Position numbers and translations under genes: made by a program. A DNA stretch of 6,246 nucleotides from JAVBKA01 sp031546715 (GTDB lineage Bacteria; Bacillota; Clostridia; Oscillospirales; UBA929), in assembly GCA_031546715.1 (NCBI GenBank), contig JAVBKA010000009.1, positions 1 to 6,246 on the forward strand, in the 5' to 3' direction. The first letter of the stretch is position 1. Each line of letters starts with the position of its first letter. Under the pieces are notes generated by a model. The model was not told where the DNA came from. It worked only from the letters and a program-made list of their open reading frames with translations, and did no database searches. Below, in pieces: positions 1-5,906 of this stretch.

Positions 1-57
1 AGTGCGATGAAACGGTTTTTTCTCATAGGCAACACGTCCTTTCATTTGTAAAGCCAT
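1..57 (-). CDS. Possible 5' end of a gene running off the left edge; frame uncertain
   Basis: Two minus-strand frames compete here. In the first, an ATG at 57-55 opens a frame reading MALQMKGRVAYEKKPFHRT to the window edge. The same frame is open upstream to a TAG at 99-97, and the extra codons (YDGAPNRYYSESL) also look protein-like. This hints that the true coding region once began further upstream and has lost its start, or that this is a gene remnant. No good ribosome binding site precedes the 57 or 45 ATG. In the second, an ATG at 26-24 begins MRKNRFIA, which resembles the basic start of a signal peptide and has AAAGGA about 10 bases upstream. I do not recognise either product. It lies 66 to 97 bases downstream of the DUF4367 gene on the same strand, so it could be a third cassette gene. 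Confidence 0.3.
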   Translation of the reverse strand, partial: MALQMKGRVAYEKKPFHRT

Positions 58-103
58 AAGGCTTTCACTATAATAACGATTGGGAGCACCGTCGTACTAC
101 AAG

Positions 104-133
104 ATTTTTTAAAATTTTTAAAATTATTTTTTT
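104..133. repeat. 30-bp pure A/T tract with a 9-bp tandem duplication
   Basis: Positions 104-133 contain only A and T. Inside it the unit TTTTTAAAA occurs twice in tandem (106-114 and 115-123), ending exactly at the stop codon of the DUF4367 gene (124-126 on the plus strand). The tract is A/T-rich and partly self-complementary, but it lacks the GC-rich stem of an intrinsic terminator. It may be a slippage product or a composition boundary. Confidence 0.6.
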
Positions 134-831
134 GGAGACACTGATAACGCCACTTTTAATAGTTCATCATCTGTGATTATCGATTTGATGTAGAAGCTGA
201 TACCTTCATTTTCCCAAATAATTTTTGAGGTATGCTCACTAGTTTCAGCTTCAAAAACATGGTATTCAACTCCGTGCTTATTAACACTTCTGTAATTTGA
301 GTGTTCATTATCAACAGTCACAGAAGTATTTCCAGAAATGGAATAGTCTAATGATATCAAAACACCGTTCTCGTTCATATATTCTACTGTTTTTGATGTT
401 ATCAGCGAATAAGCATTGCTTTCCGTAAATCCTTTAGGCAAATACTTTGGTCGCCATTCGGTATTTTCATCTGCTGTCTGTTCTTTTGAAAAGCTAAATT
501 TAGTAAATTCGTTGTACCATTCTACCATAGTTCCCCATACAGTAGCTCTCACTTGTGGAACAGTCAGCAAAGCGACAGATAATATGGTTAGCGCGATGAC
601 AAAAACCGCTGCGGCACGCTTAGAAATATATACAATCTTTGCCCAAGCGGATTTTCTGCGTTCGGCAGCAAACAGAGAATTCATTCTTTTTTCGTGTCTG
701 TGGGAAAATGTATACAGTTCGGAAAGCTCTCCTTTTGTCGGTAATGCGGAAAGCTCTCTTTGATGGTTTTCAATTACTGCCTTGCGCAAAAGTGCTTCAA
801 AAATTACATCATCCAATTCATTTTTATTCAT
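124..831 (-). CDS. DUF4367-family membrane protein, putative regulator of the adjacent sigma factor
   Basis: A 235-residue single-pass membrane protein. Residues 1-70 are hydrophilic and basic (cytoplasmic by inference). Residues about 72-92 form one hydrophobic segment (AAAVFVIALTILSVALLTV). It is followed by the VRATVWGTMVEWY stretch typical of this family at the membrane exit, and residues about 128-231 look like the extracytoplasmic DUF4367 domain (WRPKYLPKGF start, then beta-rich). Proteins of this layout are usually encoded directly after an ECF-type sigma gene. That is the case here, with an 8-base overlap pointing to translational coupling. A GGAGGG motif at 841-846 (minus strand), about 9 bases from the ATG, supports the start. 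An anti-sigma or sensor role is inferred from context. No zinc-binding anti-sigma motif (HxxxCxxC) is present. Confidence 0.8.
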   Translation of the reverse strand: MNKNELDDVIFEALLRKAVIENHQRELSALPTKGELSELYTFSHRHEKRMNSLFAAERRKSAWAKIVYISKRAAAVFVIALTILSVALLTVPQVRATVWGTMVEWYNEFTKFSFSKEQTADENTEWRPKYLPKGFTESNAYSLITSKTVEYMNENGVLISLDYSISGNTSVTVDNEHSNYRSVNKHGVEYHVFEAETSEHTSKIIWENEGISFYIKSIITDDELLKVALSVSPKK

Positions 832-1381
832 TCGAAATTCCCTCCTTTTCGAGAATCTTGCGCAACATAACCTTAGCTCTAAAAATGCGTTGTCTAGCGT
901 TTTTAAGTCCTATATCAAGGGTCTGGGCTACCTCATGGTCGTTCATATTGTGAAAGTATTTGAGCTCAAAAGCAGTTTTATAGATTTCTTCCAACTTAGA
1001 GACGCAGTTGACTAGATGTTCGAACCCTTCTTCGCTGGCTAATTGAGTTCCGAAATCAATGTCGGTTGACGGAATGTTCCATTCTTCGTCGTCTATAGAA
1101 ACTTTTTTAAGACCTTTTTCTTTCCTCAAAAGGTCGATTGCTTTGTTCTTCACTGTAATAACGATTCGCGACCGCTGTTTACTACAAGAAAGTTGAAACA
1201 AATCTTCTTTATCGTTTAAAATTTTTAAAAATGCACTATGAAGGGCGTCCTCTGCCAAATATTGGTTTTTCGTTATTAGCATTGCGATATGGAGACCTTC
1301 AAATTTGTATTTTTCGTAGATGCTGGCAAAAGTGATTTTCTCTTGCTCGTCATCAATCATTGACAGGTAAAAACTTAACAT
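824..1381 (-). CDS. RNA polymerase sigma-70 family (ECF-type) sigma factor
   Basis: A 185-residue protein with the two-domain layout of ECF sigma factors. Region 2 spans roughly residues 16-87 (IYEKYKFEGLHIAMLITKN, AEDALHSAFLKIL, then IVITVKNKAIDLLRKEK, matching the usual sigma-2 ending). A linker follows at about 90-122. Region 4 spans about 123-178 (LEEIYKTAFELKYFHNMNDHEVAQTL then NARQRIFRAKVMLRKIL), the helix-turn-helix that contacts the -35 element. It would direct RNA polymerase to a small regulon, likely including its own operon. The chosen start has GGAGG at 1393-1397 (minus strand), about 10 bases upstream; Met8 is a possible alternative. The gene overlaps the downstream DUF4367 gene. 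The target signal cannot be read from the sequence. Confidence 0.9.
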   Translation of the reverse strand: MLSFYLSMIDDEQEKITFASIYEKYKFEGLHIAMLITKNQYLAEDALHSAFLKILNDKEDLFQLSCSKQRSRIVITVKNKAIDLLRKEKGLKKVSIDDEEWNIPSTDIDFGTQLASEEGFEHLVNCVSKLEEIYKTAFELKYFHNMNDHEVAQTLDIGLKNARQRIFRAKVMLRKILEKEGISNE

Positions 1382-1405
1382 GATGTCATCGCCTCCTATA
1401 GGCTC

Positions 1406-1434
1406 ATATTACAATGTAAGTTTCAAAAAGTCCA
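1406..1434 (-). promoter_or_regulatory. Candidate promoter of the sigma/DUF4367 operon
   Basis: On the minus strand, TGGACT (1429-1434) is followed after 17 bases by TAATAT (1406-1411), a passable housekeeping promoter ending about 25 bases from the start codon. A TGAAAC motif (1420-1425), the classical -35 of many ECF sigma factors, lies inside the same stretch and offers an autoregulatory alternative. No matching CGTC-like -10 is seen at 16-17 bases. Both readings are by eye. Confidence 0.35.
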
Positions 1435-1490
1435 TTAAAAGATGTTTTTTGGCAATTCATTTTAATAACATGCCCCACACCACACCACAC

Positions 1491-1529
1491 AAAAACGGAG
1501 GCGTTCCGCCCATTCGGGCGAAACACCTC
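1491..1529 (-). terminator. Rho-independent terminator of spo0A
   Basis: On the minus strand, GAGGTGTTTCGCCC (1529-1516) pairs with GGGCGGAACGCCTC (1511-1498). This gives a 14-bp stem (12 Watson-Crick pairs plus two G-T) closing a four-base loop (1512-1515), followed two bases later by TTTTT (1495-1491). It lies about 95 bases beyond the spo0A stop and separates spo0A from the sigma operon. On the plus strand the same hairpin is followed only by a weak T-run. Confidence 0.85.
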
Positions 1530-1623
1530 TGTATTTTCAAACATATAAGCGCAGTAGCGCATTACGTACAACACTAAGAATTATACGCTTTTTTGTAATA
1601 TTGCCGTGAGGTTACGCCCCCAC

Positions 1624-2481
1624 TTAAAACCCTTGACCTACCTTGCTGTAGCTTTCATTTTTAAATCTTTCATTGCTAAAGCTTCTGTCACCTGACTGAT
1701 TTCTCTCGTTTGACTTCATGGAAAGCTTTAGATTATCTGCAATCATTGCGATGAACTCAGAATTGGTGGGTTTGCCCTTCACATGGCTGACGGTGTACCC
1801 GAAAAAGCTTTGCAGTATTTCAAGGTCGCCTCTGTCCCATGCAACCTCGATTGCGTGGCGGATGGCGCGTTCAACACGGCTGGCTGTGGTGTTAAACGTG
1901 CGGGCGACGGTCGGATACAGCACTTTTGTGATTGCGCCAACGGATTCAGGGTCGCGAACTGCGACGGTAATTGCTTCTCTAAGGTACTGATAGCCTTTAA
2001 TATGTGCGGGAACGCCAATTTCGTGGATTATTGATGTAATTTTTGTTTCTAAATCAATGTCTGCGCGGGGAATGCGGGAAACTGTTGAAGAAATGGAAGT
2101 GGCGGAACGTTGTTTGTCGGTAATTCTTTCGATTAATCCGGGGATGTCAAAAGGCTTAATAATGAAATAATTCACGCCTGCATGGGCTGCTTCGGCAGAT
2201 ATGGATTCATTTGCAAAGCTGGACATTAATATGATATCAGGACGCTTTCTATTTTTATTTGAATTCAGTGCTCTGATTACCCCGAAGCCGTCAAGCTTAG
2301 GTAGCAGTAGGTCAATAAGCACCATGTCAGGATTTTTTGCCAATGCCAGATTCAACGCTTCAGGTCCGTCAGATGCGACACCGATTATCTCAATGCGGTG
2401 TTCTGTTGACAGTGATTCTTGCAAAATTCTCCTAAATTCCATTGAACCTTCAGCAATTAGCAGCTTAATAGTTTTTTCCAT
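1624..2481 (-). CDS. spo0A: Sporulation transcription factor Spo0A
   Basis: Master response regulator that starts sporulation when phosphorylated and binds TGTCGAA boxes. The 285 residues comprise a receiver domain (about 5-122), a linker, and the Spo0A DNA-binding domain (about 145-255). Phospho-acceptor Asp57 (VLIDLLLPKLDG) and the conserved Lys109 (YFIIKPFD) are present, with Ser87 at the usual Thr/Ser position. The effector domain carries near-invariant signatures: ITSIIHEIGVPAHIKGYQYL, ITKVLYP, the recognition helix TASRVERAIRHAIEVAW and GYTV...KPTNSEFIAMIAD. Two oddities: the paired acidic residues that bind Mg2+ (Asp-Asp in Bacillus subtilis) are Glu11-Gly12 here, and the protein runs about 28 residues past the usual end in a Ser/Asn/Arg/Glu-rich tail. 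GGAGGG, 7 bases before the ATG, fixes the start. The upstream neighbour spoIVB is the conserved partner. An intrinsic terminator follows. Confidence 0.97.
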   Translation of the reverse strand: MEKTIKLLIAEGSMEFRRILQESLSTEHRIEIIGVASDGPEALNLALAKNPDMVLIDLLLPKLDGFGVIRALNSNKNRKRPDIILMSSFANESISAEAAHAGVNYFIIKPFDIPGLIERITDKQRSATSISSTVSRIPRADIDLETKITSIIHEIGVPAHIKGYQYLREAITVAVRDPESVGAITKVLYPTVARTFNTTASRVERAIRHAIEVAWDRGDLEILQSFFGYTVSHVKGKPTNSEFIAMIADNLKLSMKSNERNQSGDRSFSNERFKNESYSKVGQGF

Positions 2482-2532
2482 TCTTTACCCTCCAAAAAAG
2501 TGTAGTACCCGTCCTTAAATCTGTCTGTAGAT

Positions 2533-2561
2533 AAAATACCACAACTAACGACAATATGCAA
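2533..2561 (-). promoter_or_regulatory. Weak candidate vegetative promoter of spo0A
   Basis: Minus-strand TTGCAT (2556-2561), a 17-base spacer and TATTTT (2533-2538) place a start site about 45 bases ahead of the spo0A ATG. Each hexamer matches the sigma-A consensus at only four of six positions. A TGTCGTT sequence, five of seven bases of a Spo0A box, lies in the spacer. I could not find a convincing sigma-H promoter (AGGA...GAAT), although spo0A is sigma-H driven in Bacillus. Confidence 0.3.
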
Positions 2562-2643
2562 TATCAAAATTCAGTTTTTGTTCGCAAGTTTTGTGCAACA
2601 TCCCTATATTGCGACTTTATCTGACATAATAATTCAAAATAAT

Positions 2644-2669
2644 CCAATATTATGTCTACCAATATTATG
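2644..2669. repeat. 11-bp direct repeat CCAATATTATG
   Basis: CCAATATTATG occurs at 2644-2654 and again at 2659-2669, 15 bases apart. The second copy forms the outer arm of the spoIVB hairpin. It may be a small duplication of the hairpin foot. Confidence 0.6.
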
Positions 2670-2698
2670 AGGACGCCTTCGACAGCGTCCTCATAATA
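2663..2698 (-). terminator. Strong hairpin after spoIVB, likely its terminator
   Basis: A perfect 14-bp inverted repeat (2663-2676 and 2685-2698, core GAGGACGC/GCGTCCTC) encloses an 8-base loop and lies 15 bases beyond the spoIVB stop. Its position suits transcription termination of spoIVB, but neither strand has a clean T-run after the stem, so termination may be partial. The loop holds TGTCGAA on the minus strand (2678-2684), the core of a Spo0A box. Confidence 0.55.
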
Positions 2699-2713
2699 AA
2701 ACAAATATTGTTA

Positions 2714-3805
2714 TTAAGCGGCTATTTCAGTCATAAATGTTGGGGTTGCGCTCTGTTTTTCATAACTCAGCATGGTTTCCATAAAAATGGCAAAGCCTTT
2801 TTTGGGGTCGTTTACCAAAACATGAGTCACTGCACCGATTAATTTTCCGTTTTGGATAATCGGACTTCCGCTCATTCCCTGCACAATGCCGCCTGTCAGC
2901 TCAAGAAGTTTAGGGTCGGTTACACGAATCATAAAGTTTCGGCAAGATTTGTTATTGCCGTAAACCTTAACTATTTCAATGTCGAAACGTTCCACTAAAT
3001 TGCCCTGTACATTACTCAGTATATACGCTGCGCCCTCTTTCACATCTTTACCGGCCGCTACACTCATAGGAGTATTTGTGGCTGTGCCTAAAATGCTTTT
3101 GTCTATAAGCTTGCCGAAAATGCCATGTTCAGTGTTTGCCAAAAGTGTGCCACCGTCCTCCTCGGAGCTGAAAATGCCCTTTAGCTCGCCGGGTTCGCCC
3201 ACCTTGCCGCGCAAAATGTCAGAAACCTCTGAGGAGACGATGCTGCCATGGGCGACTGGTAAAAGCATTCCTGTATCCACATCGTTGATTCCATGTCCTA
3301 ACGCGCCATAAATCCCTGTTTCGGGGTTATAATAGGACAATGTGCCTATGCCCGCCATTCTATCTCGTACAGTAACACCGATTTTGCGCTTGCCGTCCGC
3401 CGCGGACACAGCGGGAGAAATGTTAGTAGTCAGAGTTTTGTCGCCGCGTTTAAACTGCACCTGAACCTTTTCCTCGTTACCGCTTAACGCCTCGGCTAAT
3501 TCCTTTGTGGACTGTATGGGCAGACCCTTTACCTGCAATATTAAGTCGCCGGCGAGAAGACCTGCGTCTTGAGCGGGGGAAGTCTGTCCTGCTGCGGTGT
3601 CCACTTTGGAGACGTTTATTATTAGAATTCCTTCTGTTCTAAGCTTAACTCCCAAGGTATGTCCGCCGGGAATCAGCTTAATTTTTTCTACATGCACCAG
3701 TTCTCTGCTTGAAGATTCGATGTAATCTTCGTTGTCAACCGCAGCGTATACAGGTGTTGCAGATATTAAAAAGACGATTGATAATAGTATCGTTAGTTTC
3801 TTCAT
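2714..3805 (-). CDS. spoIVB: SpoIVB serine peptidase (family S55)
   Basis: Forespore-made protease secreted into the intermembrane space of the sporangium, where in Bacillus it cleaves SpoIVFA and so releases the sigma-K checkpoint. The 363 residues start with a signal/anchor segment (KKLTILLSIVFLISATPVYA). A PDZ domain follows at about 48-130 (SPAQDAGLLAGDLILQVKG), then the S55 peptidase domain from about 140. Catalytic residues are visible: His171 in GALGHGI and Ser312 in GMSGSPIIQNGKLIGAVTHV. Asp297 and Thr327 sit 15 residues either side of Ser312, the same spacing as Asp363, Ser378 and Thr393 of the B. subtilis enzyme. It is shorter than that 426-residue protein, mainly in the N-terminal part. 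AAGGAG at 3812-3817, 6 bases before the ATG, supports the start. spo0A follows on the same strand, as in other spore formers. I could not recognise a sigma-F or sigma-G promoter upstream. Confidence 0.96.
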   Translation of the reverse strand: MKKLTILLSIVFLISATPVYAAVDNEDYIESSSRELVHVEKIKLIPGGHTLGVKLRTEGILIINVSKVDTAAGQTSPAQDAGLLAGDLILQVKGLPIQSTKELAEALSGNEEKVQVQFKRGDKTLTTNISPAVSAADGKRKIGVTVRDRMAGIGTLSYYNPETGIYGALGHGINDVDTGMLLPVAHGSIVSSEVSDILRGKVGEPGELKGIFSSEEDGGTLLANTEHGIFGKLIDKSILGTATNTPMSVAAGKDVKEGAAYILSNVQGNLVERFDIEIVKVYGNNKSCRNFMIRVTDPKLLELTGGIVQGMSGSPIIQNGKLIGAVTHVLVNDPKKGFAIFMETMLSYEKQSATPTFMTEIAA

Positions 3806-4104
3806 TTTTTTCTCCTTAGGGGTTTATCGGGGTAAAAACAAAATCAAAGCCATTGTCTTTGCCTTGATTATTTCTTGCCTGCATTAATATCTGCCTTTTG
3901 ACGCGAAAAAAACTGAACCTTTCAACCCAAAAATGACCTAGTTTCCCTATCCATAATTTGTCTTACTAGGAGCAGATATATGTTTAACTGATTGCTCAGC
4001 AAAAAACGGTAAAAATTCTAGTACTTTCTGTTTGCAAAGGGTAAAAAATATGGTAAAATGATAAATAGCTGTGAAACTCAAGGAAAAAGCTAATGAGGTG
4101 TCAT
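3806..4104. other. Divergent intergenic region between spoIVB and the SLOG gene
   Basis: About 299 bases with no gene on either strand. It holds the spoIVB ribosome binding site at the left and a plus-strand promoter at the right (4032-4059). Between them are an inverted repeat CCTAGT/ACTAGG (3937-3942 and 3965-3970) and an imperfect dyad near 3843-3869. GGTAAAA occurs at 3831, 4008, 4040 and 4052. The compartment-specific promoter expected for spoIVB should lie here but is not recognisable by eye. Confidence 0.6.
4032..4059 (+). promoter_or_regulatory. Sigma-A-type promoter of the SLOG-flavoprotein unit
   Basis: TTGCAA (4032-4037), a 16-base spacer and TAAAAT (4054-4059), with TGG directly before the -10 giving an extended -10 element. 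Transcription would begin near 4066, leaving a leader of about 27 to 39 bases. Confidence 0.6.
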
Positions 4105-4455
4105 ATGAAAATAGCTGTTGTCGGCTCGCGCCACTTAGGGATGGAATGCTATCCTCTGATTGAAAAGCATATTCCCAAGGGTTGCAGTGAAATCATCAGC
4201 GGCGGCGCAGTGGGAATAGACACCGTTTCAGAAAAGTATGCAAAGGATAACGATTTAAAGCTAACCCTGTTTAATCCTGATTATGGAAAATTTGACCGTT
4301 CCGCTCCAATAATTAGAAATGCGGAAATTGTTGCCGCCGCCGATTTTGTTTTAATCATCTGGGACGGCAAATCAAGAGGCTCACTAAACGTTATTATGAC
4401 CTGTATGGACATAAATAAACCTTTTCAAGTCGTTATAAATACAGAAACTAATTAA
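4105..4455 (+). CDS. Small SLOG-fold (DUF2493-like) nucleotide-binding protein
   Basis: A 116-residue Rossmann-like single-domain protein of the SLOG superfamily, whose members bind or process nucleotide-derived ligands. Three family landmarks are visible: the N-terminal strand and loop KIAVVGSR, the SGGAVGIDTVSEKYA glycine motif (about 33-47), and RNAEIVAAADFVLIIWDGKSRGS (about 72-94). The size matches one domain with nothing added. I start it at the ATG at 4105 because homologues begin MKIAVVGSR and GAGGTG (4095-4100) precedes it. An in-frame ATG at 4093, adding MRCH, has AAGGA at 4080-4084 eight bases upstream and cannot be excluded. The flavoprotein gene begins 22 bases after the stop with no terminator between, so the two are probably co-transcribed. 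Ligand and activity are unknown. Confidence 0.8.
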   Translation: MKIAVVGSRHLGMECYPLIEKHIPKGCSEIISGGAVGIDTVSEKYAKDNDLKLTLFNPDYGKFDRSAPIIRNAEIVAAADFVLIIWDGKSRGSLNVIMTCMDINKPFQVVINTETN

Positions 4456-4477
4456 AATCGAAATAGGTGAACAAAAA

Positions 4478-5851
4478 ATGATTGATGTTGCAATTATCGG
4501 CGGAGGAATCAGCGGTCTTATGGCTGCTCACCGCTTAACAGCTAAAAAACCAGACTTAAAAGTTACCATTCTCGAAAAAGGGCATAACCTTGTACACAGG
4601 CATTGTCCAATAATTGAAAAAAAAGTCCCAAGCTGTATAAAATGTCCCTCCTGCGCTATAATGGAGGGCTTTGCTGGAGCGGGCGCATTTTCTGACGGCA
4701 AGTACGTTATATCCACCGAGTACGGCGGCTGGCTGACGGATGTTTTATCCCCTGAAACAGTTATGAACTACATCGAGCAGGCTGACGGCATTCTTATGTC
4801 CTACGGCGCACCCGCACCAAGATTTATGCCCAACGACGAGCTGAAAACCATGTGCCTTCAGCATGATTTACACATGCAGCAGGGTCAGCTCAAGCACCTT
4901 GGCACAGACGCAAACCTTGCCACCATGGCCGCCATGATTGACGACCTTCAAGGTCGCTGCCAGCTTATGCCCAACACCACCGTTACAGCGGTGGACAGAA
5001 AAACCCACACCGTCACGTATAAAACCAAGGGCGAGGAAGAAAAAACTCTTGAGGCGAAGCATATAATATTCGCCGTGGGGCGTTCGGGAAGTCAGTTCTT
5101 TTCCGATTGGTGTCAAGGCGAAAAAATACCGCTAACCAGTATGCAGGTTGATATCGGCGTAAGAGTTGAGCTGCCCGCATTGGTTTGGAATCATTTTTCT
5201 AAAAAAATATACGAGCCTAAGATATGGTACAGAAGCAAGCTGTACGGCGATGTTACCAGAATGTTCTGCTTTAACGAGCGTGGTCAGGTGGTCGTGGAAA
5301 ACACAGGAGGTATTCTTACCGTAAACGGACATGCTTATGTAGACGAGGCGAAGAAAAGCGATAACTCCAATTTTGCGCTGTTGTCCACCCTGCGCTTCAC
5401 CCAGCCATTTAACGAACCTATACGATACGCTAAAAACATTGCAGTTCTAGCAAATCAGCTCAGCGGCGGCAGTGTTCTGGTGCAGCGTCTTGGCGACCTT
5501 ATTGCAGGACGGCGCACTAACGACCACAGACTTAAGGCGTCCACCACAAGACCTACGCTGCAAGCCGTCCCCGGTGACCTATCCTTATGTATGCCAAAGC
5601 GTCAGCTTGATAATATTATTGAAACACTGCAATCCCTTGATAAAATCGCCCCAGGCACAGCAAATCACGACACGTTACTGTACGGCATAGAGTGCAAGTA
5701 TTACTCCCAGCGTCCTAACTGCACGGACTTTGAAATTGAAGGCTGCCCAAACATGTACGCCACTGGAGACGGCTCGGGCTTTACTCGTTCTCTGTCTCAT
5801 GCGGCGGCAAATGGTTTATACGTTGCTGAAAAGATTTTACTTGCAAAATAA
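4478..5851 (+). CDS. FAD-dependent oxidoreductase, COG2509 type
   Basis: A 457-residue flavoprotein of the uncharacterised FAD-dependent dehydrogenase group. Residues 1-35 form the dinucleotide-binding fold: GGGISG at 8-13 and the acidic Glu33 in ILEKG. Next comes the family's cysteine-rich loop, with Cys43, Cys53, Cys56 and Cys59, then GFAGAGAFSDGKY (64-76). A second FAD contact is seen near the C-terminus, NMYATGDGSGFTRSLSHAAANG (425-446), where Asp431 should meet the flavin. HIIFAVGRSGS (195-205) resembles the internal ATG-like motif of related enzymes. No signal peptide or membrane segment is seen, so it should be cytoplasmic. AGGTGA (4465-4470), 7 bases before the ATG, supports the start. 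It follows the SLOG gene closely. The substrate is not known for this family. The last codons overlap a likely thrS promoter. Confidence 0.88.
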   Translation: MIDVAIIGGGISGLMAAHRLTAKKPDLKVTILEKGHNLVHRHCPIIEKKVPSCIKCPSCAIMEGFAGAGAFSDGKYVISTEYGGWLTDVLSPETVMNYIEQADGILMSYGAPAPRFMPNDELKTMCLQHDLHMQQGQLKHLGTDANLATMAAMIDDLQGRCQLMPNTTVTAVDRKTHTVTYKTKGEEEKTLEAKHIIFAVGRSGSQFFSDWCQGEKIPLTSMQVDIGVRVELPALVWNHFSKKIYEPKIWYRSKLYGDVTRMFCFNERGQVVVENTGGILTVNGHAYVDEAKKSDNSNFALLSTLRFTQPFNEPIRYAKNIAVLANQLSGGSVLVQRLGDLIAGRRTNDHRLKASTTRPTLQAVPGDLSLCMPKRQLDNIIETLQSLDKIAPGTANHDTLLYGIECKYYSQRPNCTDFEIEGCPNMYATGDGSGFTRSLSHAAANGLYVAEKILLAK

Positions 5852-5870
5852 TCTTGTTTAGAGTTATAAT
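5841..5870 (+). promoter_or_regulatory. Likely sigma-A promoter for thrS
   Basis: TTGCAA (5841-5846), an 18-base spacer and a perfect TATAAT (5865-5870). The -35 lies inside the last codons of the flavoprotein gene. A start near 5877 would give thrS a leader of about 138 bases. Confidence 0.5.
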
Positions 5871-5906
5871 ATCGTATTCTATTTCCTTTGCTTATTGAAA
5901 GAAGTG

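Larger units (their letters stand above)
1382..1623. other. Intergenic region between spo0A and the sigma gene
   Basis: These 242 bases hold the sigma operon promoter and ribosome binding site at the left, the spo0A terminator in the middle (1491-1529), and a short GCGC-AGTA-GCGC dyad (1549-1560) closer to the spo0A stop. A short run of CCACA units (about 1475-1490) sits just beyond the terminator. I see no convincing gene on either strand. Confidence 0.6.

Noticed and set aside
50..65. Hairpin AAAGCC-ATAA-GGCTTT as terminator of the sigma/DUF4367 operon
   Set aside because: The stem is only 6 bp, no T-run follows on the minus strand, and it may lie inside a coding frame.
416..1015. Three plus-strand open frames opposite the DUF4367 and sigma genes
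   Set aside because: They are shadows of two well-supported, translationally coupled minus-strand genes.
1475..1490. Short run of CCACA units
   Set aside because: About three copies only; more likely low-complexity DNA after the terminator than a functional repeat.
1380..1577. Plus-strand open frame in the spo0A-sigma gap
   Set aside because: It runs across the sigma promoter region and the spo0A terminator, has no ribosome binding site, and its translation looks like non-coding DNA.
1549..1590. Possible plus-strand terminator (AAGCG...CGCTTTTTT)
   Set aside because: The stem is about 5 bp with a loop of over 30 bases and there is no plus-strand gene upstream to end.
2201..2518. Plus-strand open frame opposite the start of spo0A
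   Set aside because: It is antisense to the highly conserved Spo0A receiver domain and its translation resembles no protein family.
2980..2986. Plus-strand TGTCGAA, a second Spo0A-box core
   Set aside because: It lies inside the spoIVB coding region, far from any promoter; one or so chance copies are expected in a window of this size.
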